Numbered from the stretch's first letter, positions 1 to 9,167 are shown. The stretch: DNA of 64,000 nt from Bacteroidales bacterium (GCA_028706295.1 JAQWBQ010000008.1:34215-98214), one strand, 5' to 3'. Numbers and translations: made by a program. Notes: generated by a model not told the origin, from the sequence alone.

Positions 1-1289
1 GAATACTGGATCCGGCCGTCGCCTCACCGGGGGCTTGGATCTTCAATTGGATCAAGTACGAAAATGGCAAACCTGCATTCACAACGCTGGATGATTCCAC
101 GCTAATTATTAAACTGAACAGGCCATTCCCGCCATTTCTCAGTTTGCTTACCATGCAATATTGTTCTGTCGTTCCAAAGGAAGCATTGGATTTTTATAAA
201 TCTGATTTTCGACGTCATCCGGTTGGAACGGGACCATTTCAGTTTAAAATGTGGCAGGAAGGAGTGAAGCTGGTCCTGTTAAAAAACCAGCGATATTTTG
301 AAACCCGGGAAGGTAAACACCTTCCATATTTAGACGCGGTTTCTATTACATTCGTTGCAGATAAACAATCAGCTTTTCTTGAATTCATCAAAGGCAACAC
401 CGATTTTCTATCCGGTCTTGACCCGGCCTATAAGGACGAACTCCTGACCCCCGATGGGACTTTACAGAAGAAATATTCCGGGAAGTTGCACCTGATCACC
501 CAAAACTATCTGAATACGGAGTACCTTGGGTTTGTCCTAAACCAGGGAGGCCCTGCTGCTCAAAAAAAACTAGTGCGGAACCGTTCTGTCAGGAAAGCAA
601 TTAATATTGCATTTGACCGGGGAAAAATGATACAGTACCTGCGTAACAATATCGGCACTCCCGGTCTTCAGGGGATTACCCCTAAAGGATTACCGTCATT
701 TGATTCGACAGCAATATTCAATGCCTATGATCCTGATCGTGCTAAAATACTGTTGGCAGAAGCTGGATACCCCGACGGGAAAGGTCTCGATCCTATTGTT
801 CTCACTTCGACCGCAGATTATCTTGACATTTGTAAATATATCCAGCATCAGGTTCAAAAAATCGGGATCAATCTGAGAATCGAAATAAGTCCGCCTGCCG
901 CAGTAAAAGAGATGAAAGCAATGGCGAATCTGACTTTTTTCAGGGCTTCGTGGATTGCTGATTATCCCGACGCCGAAAACTACCTTTCCATGTTTTACAG
1001 CCGGAATTTCTGCCCTAAAGGTCCGAATTACACACACTTCTCAAATCCTGAGTTCGACCAGCTCTATGAACAATCCTTATCAACCTTAAACGATTCCATT
1101 AGATTTTCACTTTACAGAAAAATGGACCGGATTATCATGGAGGAAGTGCCTGTTGTCATCCTGTATTATGACCAGGTTCTCAGATTTACCCAATTGGATA
1201 TCGAGGGTCTCGGAATCAACCCGATGAACCTGCTTACCCTGAAGTATGTCACAAAGAACCACTTAAACCATCATAGGCAAGAGAAATGA
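1..1289 (+). CDS. ABC transporter substrate-binding protein, family 5 (peptide-binding), 5' truncated
   Basis: The reading frame is open from base 3 and runs off the left edge, so the signal peptide and first lobe are missing; about 428 residues remain. The motif PVGTGPFQF, the later hinge region and the segment NYTHFSNPEFDQL near the C-terminus are typical of the DppA/OppA family (SBP_bac_5), which bind oligopeptides, nickel complexes or sugars outside the inner membrane and hand them to an ABC permease. No permease lies within the window, so the substrate cannot be inferred from context. The 3' end overlaps the convergent MBL-fold gene by 41 bp. Peptide binding is the default reading; another family 5 ligand is possible. 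Confidence 0.88.
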   Translation, partial: ILDPAVASPGAWIFNWIKYENGKPAFTTLDDSTLIIKLNRPFPPFLSLLTMQYCSVVPKEALDFYKSDFRRHPVGTGPFQFKMWQEGVKLVLLKNQRYFETREGKHLPYLDAVSITFVADKQSAFLEFIKGNTDFLSGLDPAYKDELLTPDGTLQKKYSGKLHLITQNYLNTEYLGFVLNQGGPAAQKKLVRNRSVRKAINIAFDRGKMIQYLRNNIGTPGLQGITPKGLPSFDSTAIFNAYDPDRAKILLAEAGYPDGKGLDPIVLTSTADYLDICKYIQHQVQKIGINLRIEISPPAAVKEMKAMANLTFFRASWIADYPDAENYLSMFYSRNFCPKGPNYTHFSNPEFDQLYEQSLSTLNDSIRFSLYRKMDRIIMEEVPVVILYYDQVLRFTQLDIEGLGINPMNLLTLKYVTKNHLNHHRQEK

Positions 1290-2016
1290 ATTGGGGTAAT
1301 TGGCCTCCAACCTCCTGATGCAAACCCATCTGGTGGCTGATGTGGGTGATAAATCCCTGCCGTGGCCGTAATTCTGTCAGTAATGCTATTGCCTCCTCGA
1401 GGTTAAAATGTGAATAGTGTTTTTTTTCACGTAAAGCATTGACAATAACTACTTCAGATCCCCGTATCTTTTTTTTCTCCGGTTCCTCTATTTTGACGGC
1501 ATCCGTTATATAGGTTAATTCCTTAATCCGATAACCGAAAACAAAATTTGAGGTTCCGTAATGCAGGGCTTTGATTGGTATTATTTGTAAATCGCCGATA
1601 TGGAATGGTTTGTTATTTATCTTGCGCAAATTTATCTCCGGAACCCCTGGATACGGCTCCTTGTGAAATGCATAGGAGAATTCACGCCTGATCGATCGCT
1701 GTACCCCGGGTGTCGAATAAACATCTGTCGGCCGGCCGTTGAAATAATTAAATGCCCTTACATCATCAAGCCCTCCCAAATGATCTTTATGATCATGGGT
1801 GATCAGGATGGCATCAATGGTACTTACCCTTTCACGTAACATCTGTTGCCTGAAGTCGGGACCACAATCTATAACGATCCGGAGACCGTCTGTCTCTACC
1901 ATAAACGATGAACGAAGCCGCTTGTCACAGGGATCTTCTGAACAACAAACGCTGCAATTACAAGCTATAACAGGTACCCCCTGTGAAGTGCCTGTGCCAA
2001 GAAAAGTGAATTTCAT
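1249..2016 (-). CDS. MBL-fold metallo-hydrolase (PhnP-like)
   Basis: A 255-residue metallo-beta-lactamase-fold protein. It opens with the strand and loop FLGTGTSQGVP, has a cysteine-rich stretch (CNCSVCCSEDPC, about residues 21-32) where PhnP carries a structural zinc site, and the metal-binding motif THDHKDH. PhnP-like enzymes are phosphodiesterases acting on cyclic phosphate sugars; the exact substrate here is unknown. The start at 2016 is chosen because homologues begin at MKFTFLGTG and a TATATTTG promoter element lies at 2033-2040 on this strand, inside any longer version. Its 3' end overlaps the convergent solute-binding gene by 41 bp. Confidence 0.85.
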   Translation of the reverse strand: MKFTFLGTGTSQGVPVIACNCSVCCSEDPCDKRLRSSFMVETDGLRIVIDCGPDFRQQMLRERVSTIDAILITHDHKDHLGGLDDVRAFNYFNGRPTDVYSTPGVQRSIRREFSYAFHKEPYPGVPEINLRKINNKPFHIGDLQIIPIKALHYGTSNFVFGYRIKELTYITDAVKIEEPEKKKIRGSEVVIVNALREKKHYSHFNLEEAIALLTELRPRQGFITHISHQMGLHQEVGGQLPQFISLAYDGLSGSL

Positions 2017-2032
2017 TAAGGTTCTTTTCCGG

Positions 2033-2040
2033 CAAATATA
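2033..2040 (-). promoter_or_regulatory. Bacteroidota -7 element TATATTTG of the MBL-fold gene
   Basis: An exact match to TAnnTTTG sits 17 bp upstream of the ATG at 2016. No clear -33 TTTG is seen at the expected distance. It supports the shorter start of the MBL-fold gene. Confidence 0.5.
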
Positions 2041-2106
2041 GTGTCTTTGCTCTATCAGACCATACTTTTTCATGTGACTGGTCGTTAGGTGTAGGATCAT
2101 GAATGG

Positions 2107-2136
2107 TTGAATATTGATTAGATTCTCCTACCTTTG
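2107..2136 (+). promoter_or_regulatory. Bacteroidota promoter, -33 TTG and -7 TACCTTTG
   Basis: TTGA at 2107 is followed, after a 19-bp spacer, by TACCTTTG at 2129-2136. Both the -7 consensus and the spacing fit the primary sigma factor of Bacteroidota. It would drive the DUF6913-dapA pair from about 25 bp upstream of the ATG. Confidence 0.65.
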
Positions 2137-2161
2137 CACAACCTGAAAATATCAGAGAAAA

Positions 2162-2719
2162 ATGTTTCGGAAAATCAGAATCAGGATTGGTAAATATTAC
2201 TTCAGAAAAGAACAGGAACATCGCCAGCGAAATTGTAAGCTGATGAATCTTGGGGAAGCCAAAAGAATTGGGATTCTATATACACTGGATGATGTCCCCG
2301 ATTATGAAAGGGTGTCGGATTTTGTTACCCGCCTTCAGGGAGACCATAAAGAAGTTAAAGCCCTTGGATTTGTCAAGAATAAAAACCTGGTTCAACGATT
2401 CCTCCCAAAGCTTTCTTACGATTTCTTTAGCCGCAGGGACTTGACCTGGTTCTATAAACCCATTCACAGCCAGGTTCGCGATTTCATTGAAAAGGAATTT
2501 GATTTGCTTATTGACCTGAGTATTGGCGATAATTTTCCCCTGAAATACATTTCGGGACTTTCAAATGCCTTGCTTAAAGTGGGATGCTTCTCATCTGAGA
2601 ACACCAGCTATTACGACCTGATGATCGATCCGAAACCCACAATGTCATCCGATGAATACCTTGGACAAATCCAGCATTATCTCACCATAATCAATTCCCA
2701 TGCGAAAAGGATTCAATAA
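2162..2719 (+). CDS. DUF6913 family protein
   Basis: A 185-residue soluble protein with a basic N-terminus (FRKIRIRIGKYYFRK) and a central segment KRIGILYTLDDVPDYE, resembling the DUF6913 family found in Bacteroidota. Function is unknown. No signal peptide or membrane span is visible. Its last 20 bp overlap the start of dapA, so the two are translationally linked. A well-formed promoter lies just upstream. The family name rests on recognition of the overall pattern and the dapA neighbourhood. Confidence 0.7.
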   Translation: MFRKIRIRIGKYYFRKEQEHRQRNCKLMNLGEAKRIGILYTLDDVPDYERVSDFVTRLQGDHKEVKALGFVKNKNLVQRFLPKLSYDFFSRRDLTWFYKPIHSQVRDFIEKEFDLLIDLSIGDNFPLKYISGLSNALLKVGCFSSENTSYYDLMIDPKPTMSSDEYLGQIQHYLTIINSHAKRIQ

Positions 2720-3599
2720 ATTCAAAGGTACAGGGGTGGCTATCGTCACACCATTTAAAAAGTCAGGAGCCATCGACTTCCAGTCATATGAAAAGATTCT
2801 AAACCATGTCATCCAAGGAGGGGTTGATTTTATCGTAGTTTTAGGTACCACAGGTGAAGCCCCTACCATTTCGAAGCAGGAAAAGAAGGCGTTGATTGAG
2901 TTTTCGGTTGAAAAAATTGAGAAAAGGGTTCCGGTCCTTGTCGGAATCGGTGGAAACAGTACTTCTGATACTATTTTGACAATCCACGGTTCTCCATTTA
3001 AAGGTGTTGATGGAATACTTTCTGTATGTCCCTATTATAATAAACCACAACAGGAAGGACTTTACCAACACTTTAAAACAATCGCAGAAGCAAGTCCCGT
3101 TCCGGTTATTCTATACACCGTGCCTGGAAGGACAGGCAGCAATCTTAACGCTAATACAACCCTGAGATTGGCAAACGATTTTGAAAATATTATCGGAATT
3201 AAAGAAGCCTCCGCCAATTTTGATCAGATCTTTCAGGTCTTAAAAAACCGGCCAAAGGATTTTTTGGTCCTATCAGGTGATGATGCATTGACATTGCCAC
3301 TTGTTGCCAGCGGCGCTGATGGCGTGATCTCCGTAACTGCCAATGCATTCCCGCATGAGGTTTCACAAATGGTCAGATATGGTTTGGCTGGTCAGATGAA
3401 AGCAGCCCGGTCGATTCATTATCAACTACTCGACTTCACAAACACGTTGTTTGCCGATGGAAGCCCGGCAGGGATAAAAGCTGCGCTTGAAATCAAAAAA
3501 TTATGCCAGAATAACTTGCGCTTGCCTTTGGTGAACGCAAATCATGAAGTTTATAAAAAAATCCGTTCACTTCTCCAAAAACTTGAACAATCCAACTAA
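2700..3599 (+). CDS. dapA: 4-hydroxy-tetrahydrodipicolinate synthase
   Basis: Condenses pyruvate with aspartate-semialdehyde, the first committed step of lysine and diaminopimelate synthesis, in the cytoplasm. The 299-residue length is normal. All signature residues are visible: GTTGE at 49-53, the YYNKP loop with Tyr113, Tyr139 and Arg144 in YTVPGR, and the Schiff-base lysine Lys168 in GIKEAS. The ATG overlaps the DUF6913 gene by 20 bp, placing it second in a two-gene operon. The related N-acetylneuraminate lyase is less likely because GTTGE and the YxxPxR arrangement fit DapA. Confidence 0.96.
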   Translation: MRKGFNKFKGTGVAIVTPFKKSGAIDFQSYEKILNHVIQGGVDFIVVLGTTGEAPTISKQEKKALIEFSVEKIEKRVPVLVGIGGNSTSDTILTIHGSPFKGVDGILSVCPYYNKPQQEGLYQHFKTIAEASPVPVILYTVPGRTGSNLNANTTLRLANDFENIIGIKEASANFDQIFQVLKNRPKDFLVLSGDDALTLPLVASGADGVISVTANAFPHEVSQMVRYGLAGQMKAARSIHYQLLDFTNTLFADGSPAGIKAALEIKKLCQNNLRLPLVNANHEVYKKIRSLLQKLEQSN

Positions 3600-3622
3600 C
3601 CGACCCGAACAACCTACTTTCT

Positions 3623-5374
3623 ATGAAAATGAATTGTCAACCAAATCTTCTTGTTATCACGTCCCTATTCCTTATTCTGTGCATGAATCCTTCTGGCGGA
3701 TTTTCACAATTCCTTGATCCGGTTAACACGGATAGTGTTCTAAATGAAAGGGGAGAGGTTTATTTCACATTTGAGATTAAAGACCGGGAAGAAATCGGAT
3801 TTCTTACGAAAATTATTTCATTGGATCATGTAAATAATGCAACCGTGTTTGCTTACGCCAATAAAGATGAGTTCGCTTCCTTTCTCAGGCTGAATATTCC
3901 ATACAGGATCCTGCCGGCACCGGGCCTTAGCCTGTCAAAAGAAGAACTGGATTACAGATCCACCGGGAAAATGGATAATGAAACGACCATCTGGAACTAC
4001 TACCCCAATTATAATGAGTACCTTACTTTGATGACGGGGTTCGCAACTGCCCATCCTGACCTCTGCCAACTTGACACCGTTGGCACGTCCGTTCAAAATC
4101 GCCTGATTCTTTGTTTAAAGATCAGCGACAATGTGGAACAGACCGAAGCAGAACCTCAATTTCTTTACACATCCTCCATCCATGGAGACGAACTTACCGG
4201 TTACGTACTGATGTTGCATTTCATCGACTATCTTCTTATCAATTATGGCACTGATCCTGCCATTACAGAATTGGTAAATAATACGGAGATATTTATCAAT
4301 CCGCTTGCGAACCCCGATGGCACTTTTAATGGTGGAAACAATTCCGTGTATGGCGCAATTCGTTTTAATGCAAATTACATCGATCTGAATAGGAATTTTC
4401 CCGATCCTAAAGTGGGCCAGCACCCCGACGGCAATGCATGGCAGAAGGAAACAGTAGCATGGATGGATTATGCATCTCAACATCATTTTTCACTCTCAGC
4501 AAATTTTCATGGCGGTGCCGAAGTCTTTAATTATCCATGGGACACCTGGTCAAAATTTACTGCTGATGATGACTGGTGGCAGTTTGTCGGAAGAGAATGG
4601 GCAGATACGGTACATCAATATGCCCCGGCCGGCTATTTTACCTATATGAACAACGGAATCTCCAACGGAAATGCTTGGTATGAGATCAATGGTGGACGAC
4701 AGGATTATATGAACTACTGGCATCATTGTCGTGAAGTCACAGTCGAAATTTCAGATATTAAATTATTGCCAACAAGTCAACTATTGAATCATTGGGAATA
4801 CAACTACCGGACATTTCTGAATTTTATGAGACAAGCACAGTATGGCATCAATGGTATAGTTTCCGATACCGTCACGGATGAACCGGTAGAAGCTAAAGTA
4901 CTGATACACAATCACGATAAGGATAATTCAGAAGTATACTCACATTTACCCACTGGGTTTTATTCTCGTCCTATCTTTGAGGGAACCTATAACCTGACAT
5001 TTTCAGCCCCGGGTTATTACACCAAAACTGTGACAAATGTGGAGGTAACCAACTGGGAAACAACACCTCTCGACGTCCAACTTCGTCCGCTTACTTTTGA
5101 TGCTCAGGATAAAACCACCCGGAAAACTATGATATTTCCCAATCCATCAGACGGGCATTTTAAATTGGTGTTCCCTGAACATCCGGTCAATCCATCCTGT
5201 GCGATTCAACTCCTGAACGAAATGGGTGTTGTAGTTTACTCCGACGACCTTTCCTGCGAAAAAGGCTGTACCCAAATCAGCATTTCACTGCCCTCATTGG
5301 CTCCGGGAGTCTATTTCCTGAAATTCAATACCGGTTACAGGATCTATTTTGATAAACTGATCCTGAGAAACTAG
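3623..5374 (+). CDS. M14 zinc carboxypeptidase with T9SS sorting domain
   Basis: A 583-residue exported metallocarboxypeptidase. A signal peptide occupies roughly residues 1-28. The M14 domain (about 125-405) has zinc ligands His187 and Glu190 (HGDE) and His296 (NFHGG), and the catalytic Glu375 in VTVEIS; the NPDG and LNRNFP segments are also typical. A carboxypeptidase-regulatory-like beta-sandwich follows (about 410-490). The last 80 residues (FPNPSDGHF ... APGVYFLKF) form a type A T9SS sorting domain, so the enzyme is probably attached to the cell surface or released through the type IX system. It ends in a shared CTAG stop with the convergent alpha-oxoamine synthase gene. Confidence 0.93.
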   Translation: MKMNCQPNLLVITSLFLILCMNPSGGFSQFLDPVNTDSVLNERGEVYFTFEIKDREEIGFLTKIISLDHVNNATVFAYANKDEFASFLRLNIPYRILPAPGLSLSKEELDYRSTGKMDNETTIWNYYPNYNEYLTLMTGFATAHPDLCQLDTVGTSVQNRLILCLKISDNVEQTEAEPQFLYTSSIHGDELTGYVLMLHFIDYLLINYGTDPAITELVNNTEIFINPLANPDGTFNGGNNSVYGAIRFNANYIDLNRNFPDPKVGQHPDGNAWQKETVAWMDYASQHHFSLSANFHGGAEVFNYPWDTWSKFTADDDWWQFVGREWADTVHQYAPAGYFTYMNNGISNGNAWYEINGGRQDYMNYWHHCREVTVEISDIKLLPTSQLLNHWEYNYRTFLNFMRQAQYGINGIVSDTVTDEPVEAKVLIHNHDKDNSEVYSHLPTGFYSRPIFEGTYNLTFSAPGYYTKTVTNVEVTNWETTPLDVQLRPLTFDAQDKTTRKTMIFPNPSDGHFKLVFPEHPVNPSCAIQLLNEMGVVVYSDDLSCEKGCTQISISLPSLAPGVYFLKFNTGYRIYFDKLILRN

Positions 5375-6624
5375 AATTTTTCAGCAAATGCAGGGATTCC
5401 GCCGTTTGCATACCGGCCTTCATCCAGTTTTTTCCTGACTTCTGCAAATGAATTAATGGTATATGTCACGTCTTCCAAGGTGTGAGCTGCGGTAGGAATC
5501 AACCGTAACATGATCACATCTTTAGGAACAACCGGATAAATAACCACACTGCAGAAAATACCATAGTTCTCGCGAAGATCCGCAACGACCTGAGTGGCTT
5601 CAGGGATGCCACCTTTGAAAAAGACCGGGGTGACGGGTGATTGGGTCTTTCCGATATCAAATCCTTGTTCACGTAATCCTGCCTGCAATGCCTTGACGAT
5701 GGTCCATAACCTTTCCCTGAGTTCAGGCCGTGTTCTGATCAGATCCAAACGTTTTAGCGAACCCACGACCATGGGCATTGGTAATGATTTGGCAAAAATC
5801 TGTGATCGCATATTATACGCCAATGCCTTAATGATGCGCTTTTCGCTGGCAACAAAAGCACCGATACCGGCCATGGCTTTGGCGAAAGTTCCGAAATAAA
5901 CATCCACACCATCCATCACATTCTGTTCCTCACTGGTGCCTGCACCTGTACTTCCCATGGTTCCGAATCCATGAGCATCATCCACAAGTAAACGAAAACC
6001 GTATTTATCCTTAAATTGAAGAATCCCCTTAAGATTACCAAGATCCCCGGGCATGCCAAATACCCCTTCGGTAATGACCAGTATTCCGCCACCGGTTTCA
6101 TCGGCTACCTTCCGGGCATGCTTGATCTGCGCCTCAAACCGATCCAGATTGTTGTGGGGAAAAACAAACCTTTTGCCGATATGCAACCTCAGTCCGTCAA
6201 GAATACACGCATGCGACTCAGAATCGTACACAACAACATCATGACGGTCAAGCAGGGAATCAATTATAGAGACCATTCCCATGTAACCGAAATTTAATAA
6301 ATAAGCAGCCTCCTTCCTTTCAAAAGCAGCCAGTTCATGCTCTAATTGTTCATGATATTTTGTTTGCCCCGACATCATGCGTGCCCCCATGGGAGAAGCC
6401 AGCCCGAATTTTTCAGCAGCTTCCGAATCTGCCTTCCTTACTTCGGGATGATTGGCCAATCCCAGGTAATTATTAAGGCTCCACACAAGGACAGGCTTTC
6501 CCCTGAAAAACATCCGGTTAGAAATTTCCCCTTCAAGCTTGGGAAAATAGTAATATCCATGACCCTGATCGGCAAGCTGCCCCAGCGGCCCCATGTTGCT
6601 CTCAACTTTATTAAAAAGATCCAC
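5371..6624 (-). CDS. PLP-dependent alpha-oxoamine synthase family acyltransferase
   Basis: A 417-residue fold-type I PLP enzyme of the group holding serine palmitoyltransferase, KBL, BioF and HemA. Ser/His pairing residues are in DSESHAC (His138), the cofactor aspartate and histidine in DDAHGFG (215-218), and the PLP lysine is Lys249 in TFAKA. The N-terminus (MGPLGQLADQ, YYFPKLEGE) matches a Bacteroidota subgroup often called pyridoxal-phosphate-dependent acyltransferase. Since Bacteroidota make sphingolipids, serine palmitoyltransferase is one option; ketobutyrate CoA ligase is another. No bio or sphingolipid genes flank it. A -7 element lies 46 bp upstream of the start. Confidence 0.85.
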   Translation of the reverse strand: MDLFNKVESNMGPLGQLADQGHGYYYFPKLEGEISNRMFFRGKPVLVWSLNNYLGLANHPEVRKADSEAAEKFGLASPMGARMMSGQTKYHEQLEHELAAFERKEAAYLLNFGYMGMVSIIDSLLDRHDVVVYDSESHACILDGLRLHIGKRFVFPHNNLDRFEAQIKHARKVADETGGGILVITEGVFGMPGDLGNLKGILQFKDKYGFRLLVDDAHGFGTMGSTGAGTSEEQNVMDGVDVYFGTFAKAMAGIGAFVASEKRIIKALAYNMRSQIFAKSLPMPMVVGSLKRLDLIRTRPELRERLWTIVKALQAGLREQGFDIGKTQSPVTPVFFKGGIPEATQVVADLRENYGIFCSVVIYPVVPKDVIMLRLIPTAAHTLEDVTYTINSFAEVRKKLDEGRYANGGIPAFAEKF

Positions 6625-6669
6625 GATACAATAAGTTTATAGGGTGTGATTATATAAAGATTCTGATTG

Positions 6670-6677
6670 CAAAATTA
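6670..6677 (-). promoter_or_regulatory. -7 element TAATTTTG of the alpha-oxoamine synthase gene
   Basis: Read on the minus strand this is TAATTTTG, an exact TAnnTTTG match in the AT-rich gap between divergently transcribed genes. The -33 region is T-rich without a clean TTTG. Confidence 0.5.
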
Positions 6678-6750
6678 CCAAAAAATAATACTATAAACCA
6701 TGGAAAACCGTTACTATCTGCGAACATTATGATTTTTCAATTAATCTTTG

Positions 6751-6758
6751 TACTTTTG
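6751..6758 (+). promoter_or_regulatory. -7 element TACTTTTG before bamD
   Basis: An exact TAnnTTTG match 4 bp upstream of the bamD ATG at 6763. If used, the transcript would have almost no leader. A second TTTG lies at 6747-6750, which could serve an alternative register with a slightly longer leader. Confidence 0.45.
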
Positions 6759-6762
6759 CAAA

Positions 6763-7611
6763 ATGAAATATAAGGCCTTATCTGCACTGTGTATCTGCCT
6801 TTTACTGTTCGCTTCTTCATGTAAATTTCAAAAGGTACTGAAAAATGGCACAGCAGATGAAAAATACGAACAGGCGTTGAAGCTTTACGCAGAAAAAGAC
6901 TATTCCAGGGCACTTCAACTGTTCGATCAACTTATCGGAACTTTACGGGCAACTGAAAAAGCCCAGAAAATTGCCTATATGTATGCCTATAGTTATTATC
7001 ATCAAAAAGACTATACTCTGGCTTCTTATTATTTTAAAAGATATTCAAACAATTATCCCAACGCTCCCGAAACTGAAGAATGTTTGTTCATGAGTGCATA
7101 CTGTAATTTCCTCAATTCACCGGAGTACAGCCTGGATCAATCCATAACACAGGAAGCGATCAAAGATCTTCAGCTTTTCACCAATACCTATCCAAATAGT
7201 AAACGCGTGTCCGAATGTAATGACTTGATGGATCAGCTCAGGTTTAAACTGGAACTGAAGGACTATAAAATGGCTAAACTCTATTACCGGATGGATGATT
7301 ATGCCGCATCAATTCAGGCCTTCGGCAGCATCTTAAAGGAGTTTCCAGATACTCCGCACCGTGAAGAAATCCTCTTCCTCATCTTTAAGTCCTACTACAA
7401 ATACGCAAAAGAGAGTATCGACTCAAAGAAAAAAGACCGCCATTCAAAAGCACTTATCTCTTATAATGAATTTGTATCGCAATTCCCCGAAAGCGAGTTC
7501 TTAAAAGAGGCAACCGATCTAAAAGAACGCTCCAAAAAAGAATTGGATGCACTATACCTGAAAGACCAGAAATTATTGAATTCCGAAAAATTTAAAGAGT
7601 CAACCAAATAA
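6763..7611 (+). CDS. bamD: Outer membrane protein assembly factor BamD
   Basis: A 282-residue TPR lipoprotein of the BAM complex, which inserts beta-barrel proteins in the outer membrane. The lipobox FASSC puts the acylated cysteine at residue 20. TPR-like helices follow (EKYEQALKLYAEKDYSRAL; later YKMAKLYYRMDDYAAS), as in BamD/YfiO. The start is ATG 6763 rather than an upstream in-frame codon, because the signal peptide begins MKYKAL and a promoter element ends at 6758. It heads a conserved Bacteroidota cluster: bamD, rpoZ, coaBC, DUF4835, recN, with gaps of 13-37 bp. Confidence 0.93.
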   Translation: MKYKALSALCICLLLFASSCKFQKVLKNGTADEKYEQALKLYAEKDYSRALQLFDQLIGTLRATEKAQKIAYMYAYSYYHQKDYTLASYYFKRYSNNYPNAPETEECLFMSAYCNFLNSPEYSLDQSITQEAIKDLQLFTNTYPNSKRVSECNDLMDQLRFKLELKDYKMAKLYYRMDDYAASIQAFGSILKEFPDTPHREEILFLIFKSYYKYAKESIDSKKKDRHSKALISYNEFVSQFPESEFLKEATDLKERSKKELDALYLKDQKLLNSEKFKESTK

Positions 7612-7626
7612 TAAACCGAAGTAATT

Positions 7627-7962
7627 ATGGATTACAAAAGAGTGAAAACGGATATCAACGCAGTTACCAGAAACATTGAAGATTTTACTGAAGGCACCAA
7701 CAATATTTATGAAACTGTTGCTGTCATTTCAAAAAGAGCCAATCAGATTGGACTGGAAATCAAGGAAGAATTAAATCAAAAACTTTCTGAATTTGCAACC
7801 ACCTCCGATAATCTTGAAGAAGTTTTTGAGAACAGAGAGCAGATTGAGATCGCCAAGTTCTATGAACATCTTCCAAAACCTACACTGATTGCAATTCATG
7901 AATATCTGGGCAGTGATATATATTTCAGAAATCCTCACAAAGAAAGACCTGAAGATTTCTGA
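7627..7962 (+). CDS. rpoZ: DNA-directed RNA polymerase subunit omega (Bacteroidota type)
   Basis: A 111-residue protein matching the phylum-specific omega: MDYKRVKTDINAVTR at the N-terminus, then ETVAVISKRANQI, the omega core helix that clamps the beta-prime C-terminus, and a phylum-specific tail ending NPHKERPEDF. Omega aids assembly of RNA polymerase. It lies 15 bp after bamD and 14 bp before coaBC in one operon, the usual place in this phylum. Confidence 0.92.
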   Translation: MDYKRVKTDINAVTRNIEDFTEGTNNIYETVAVISKRANQIGLEIKEELNQKLSEFATTSDNLEEVFENREQIEIAKFYEHLPKPTLIAIHEYLGSDIYFRNPHKERPEDF

Positions 7963-7976
7963 AAAACATCCGGAAC

Positions 7977-9167
7977 ATGCTCAAAGGAAAAAAAATAGTT
8001 ATTGGTATAACGGGCAGCATTGCTGCTTATAAAATCCCATTCCTGATAAGATTACTCATCAGAAATGGAGCTGAAATTCAGGTGATCATGACACCTGCGG
8101 CAAAAGAATTTGTCACGCCACTGACACTTTCGACACTTTCTCAGCGTCCTGTTATTATCGATCCTTTCGTTACCGGTACCGGTGAATGGAACAACCATGT
8201 GGAACTTGGCCAATGGGCTGATTTAATGCTTTTTGCTCCCGTAACTGCAAACACACTAAGCAAGATGGCAAGAGGAAATGCCGACAACTTCCTCATTACG
8301 GCCTATCTGTCAGCAAAATGCCCGGTTTATATTGCCCCCGCCATGGACCTGGACATGTACGCTCATCCATCGACGCAACAAAATATCAGGATGTTGCGAT
8401 CATACGGAAATGCTGTTATTGAACCTCAGACCGGTGAGCTTGCAAGCGGACTGACGGGTCAGGGAAGGCTCGAAGAACCTGCTGTCATCTTTGATACTAT
8501 TGTCGGACATTTCAGAAAAACAACCCTCCTGAAAAATAAAAAGGTCATGATAACGGCTGGTCCGACTCATGAAAAAATTGATCCGGTAAGATATATCTCA
8601 AATTACTCTACAGGGCAAATGGGTTTCTGTCTGGCCGAGGAAGCAGCATTACGGGGGGCTAAAGTTACACTGATCTCGGGGCCGGTGAACCTTTCAATCT
8701 CCCATAACTCCATAACGCAAATACCCGTTGAATCAGCCACTGAAATGCATAAAGAGTGCCTTAAAGCCGCCCCGGATTCGGATATCCTGATTATGGCAGC
8801 GGCAGTGGCAGATTTTAAACCGCAACATGCAGCAATTCAGAAAATCAAGAAAGATGGTCACCCCCTGCCACTCAGTCTTGAACCAACAATCGACATTTTA
8901 AAGGATCTTGGCAACCTGAAGAAAAAAAATCAGATTCTTGTAGGTTTTGCACTTGAAACCAATCAGGAACTTGCCCACGCCAAGAAAAAGCTTAAAGAAA
9001 AAAAACTGGATCTAATCGTTTTAAATTCCTTACAGGACCCGGGTGCAGGATTCGGTCATCTTACAAATAAGGTGACGGTAATTGAAAAGAACGGGAAGGT
9101 GCACGACGGCGTACTGAAACTAAAAAGCGAAGTTGCGGCCGATATTTGGGATATTATTACTGCTTAG
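7977..9167 (+). CDS. coaBC: Phosphopantothenoylcysteine decarboxylase / phosphopantothenate-cysteine ligase
   Basis: Bifunctional enzyme of coenzyme A synthesis: the C-terminal CoaB half joins cysteine to 4'-phosphopantothenate and the N-terminal CoaC half decarboxylates the product. The CoaC flavoprotein domain (about 1-180) has GSIAAYK and the catalytic His74 in NNHVEL. The CoaB domain (about 185-396) has ITAGPTHEKIDPVR, SNYSTGQMG and AAAVADFKP. The conserved PAMN motif reads PAMD here (Asp124), and the position of the usual active-site cysteine (ACGxxGxGRM) reads ASGLTGQGRL with Ser157. These changes look like a lineage variant, not damage. It is the third gene of the bamD operon. Confidence 0.95.
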   Translation: MLKGKKIVIGITGSIAAYKIPFLIRLLIRNGAEIQVIMTPAAKEFVTPLTLSTLSQRPVIIDPFVTGTGEWNNHVELGQWADLMLFAPVTANTLSKMARGNADNFLITAYLSAKCPVYIAPAMDLDMYAHPSTQQNIRMLRSYGNAVIEPQTGELASGLTGQGRLEEPAVIFDTIVGHFRKTTLLKNKKVMITAGPTHEKIDPVRYISNYSTGQMGFCLAEEAALRGAKVTLISGPVNLSISHNSITQIPVESATEMHKECLKAAPDSDILIMAAAVADFKPQHAAIQKIKKDGHPLPLSLEPTIDILKDLGNLKKKNQILVGFALETNQELAHAKKKLKEKKLDLIVLNSLQDPGAGFGHLTNKVTVIEKNGKVHDGVLKLKSEVAADIWDIITA

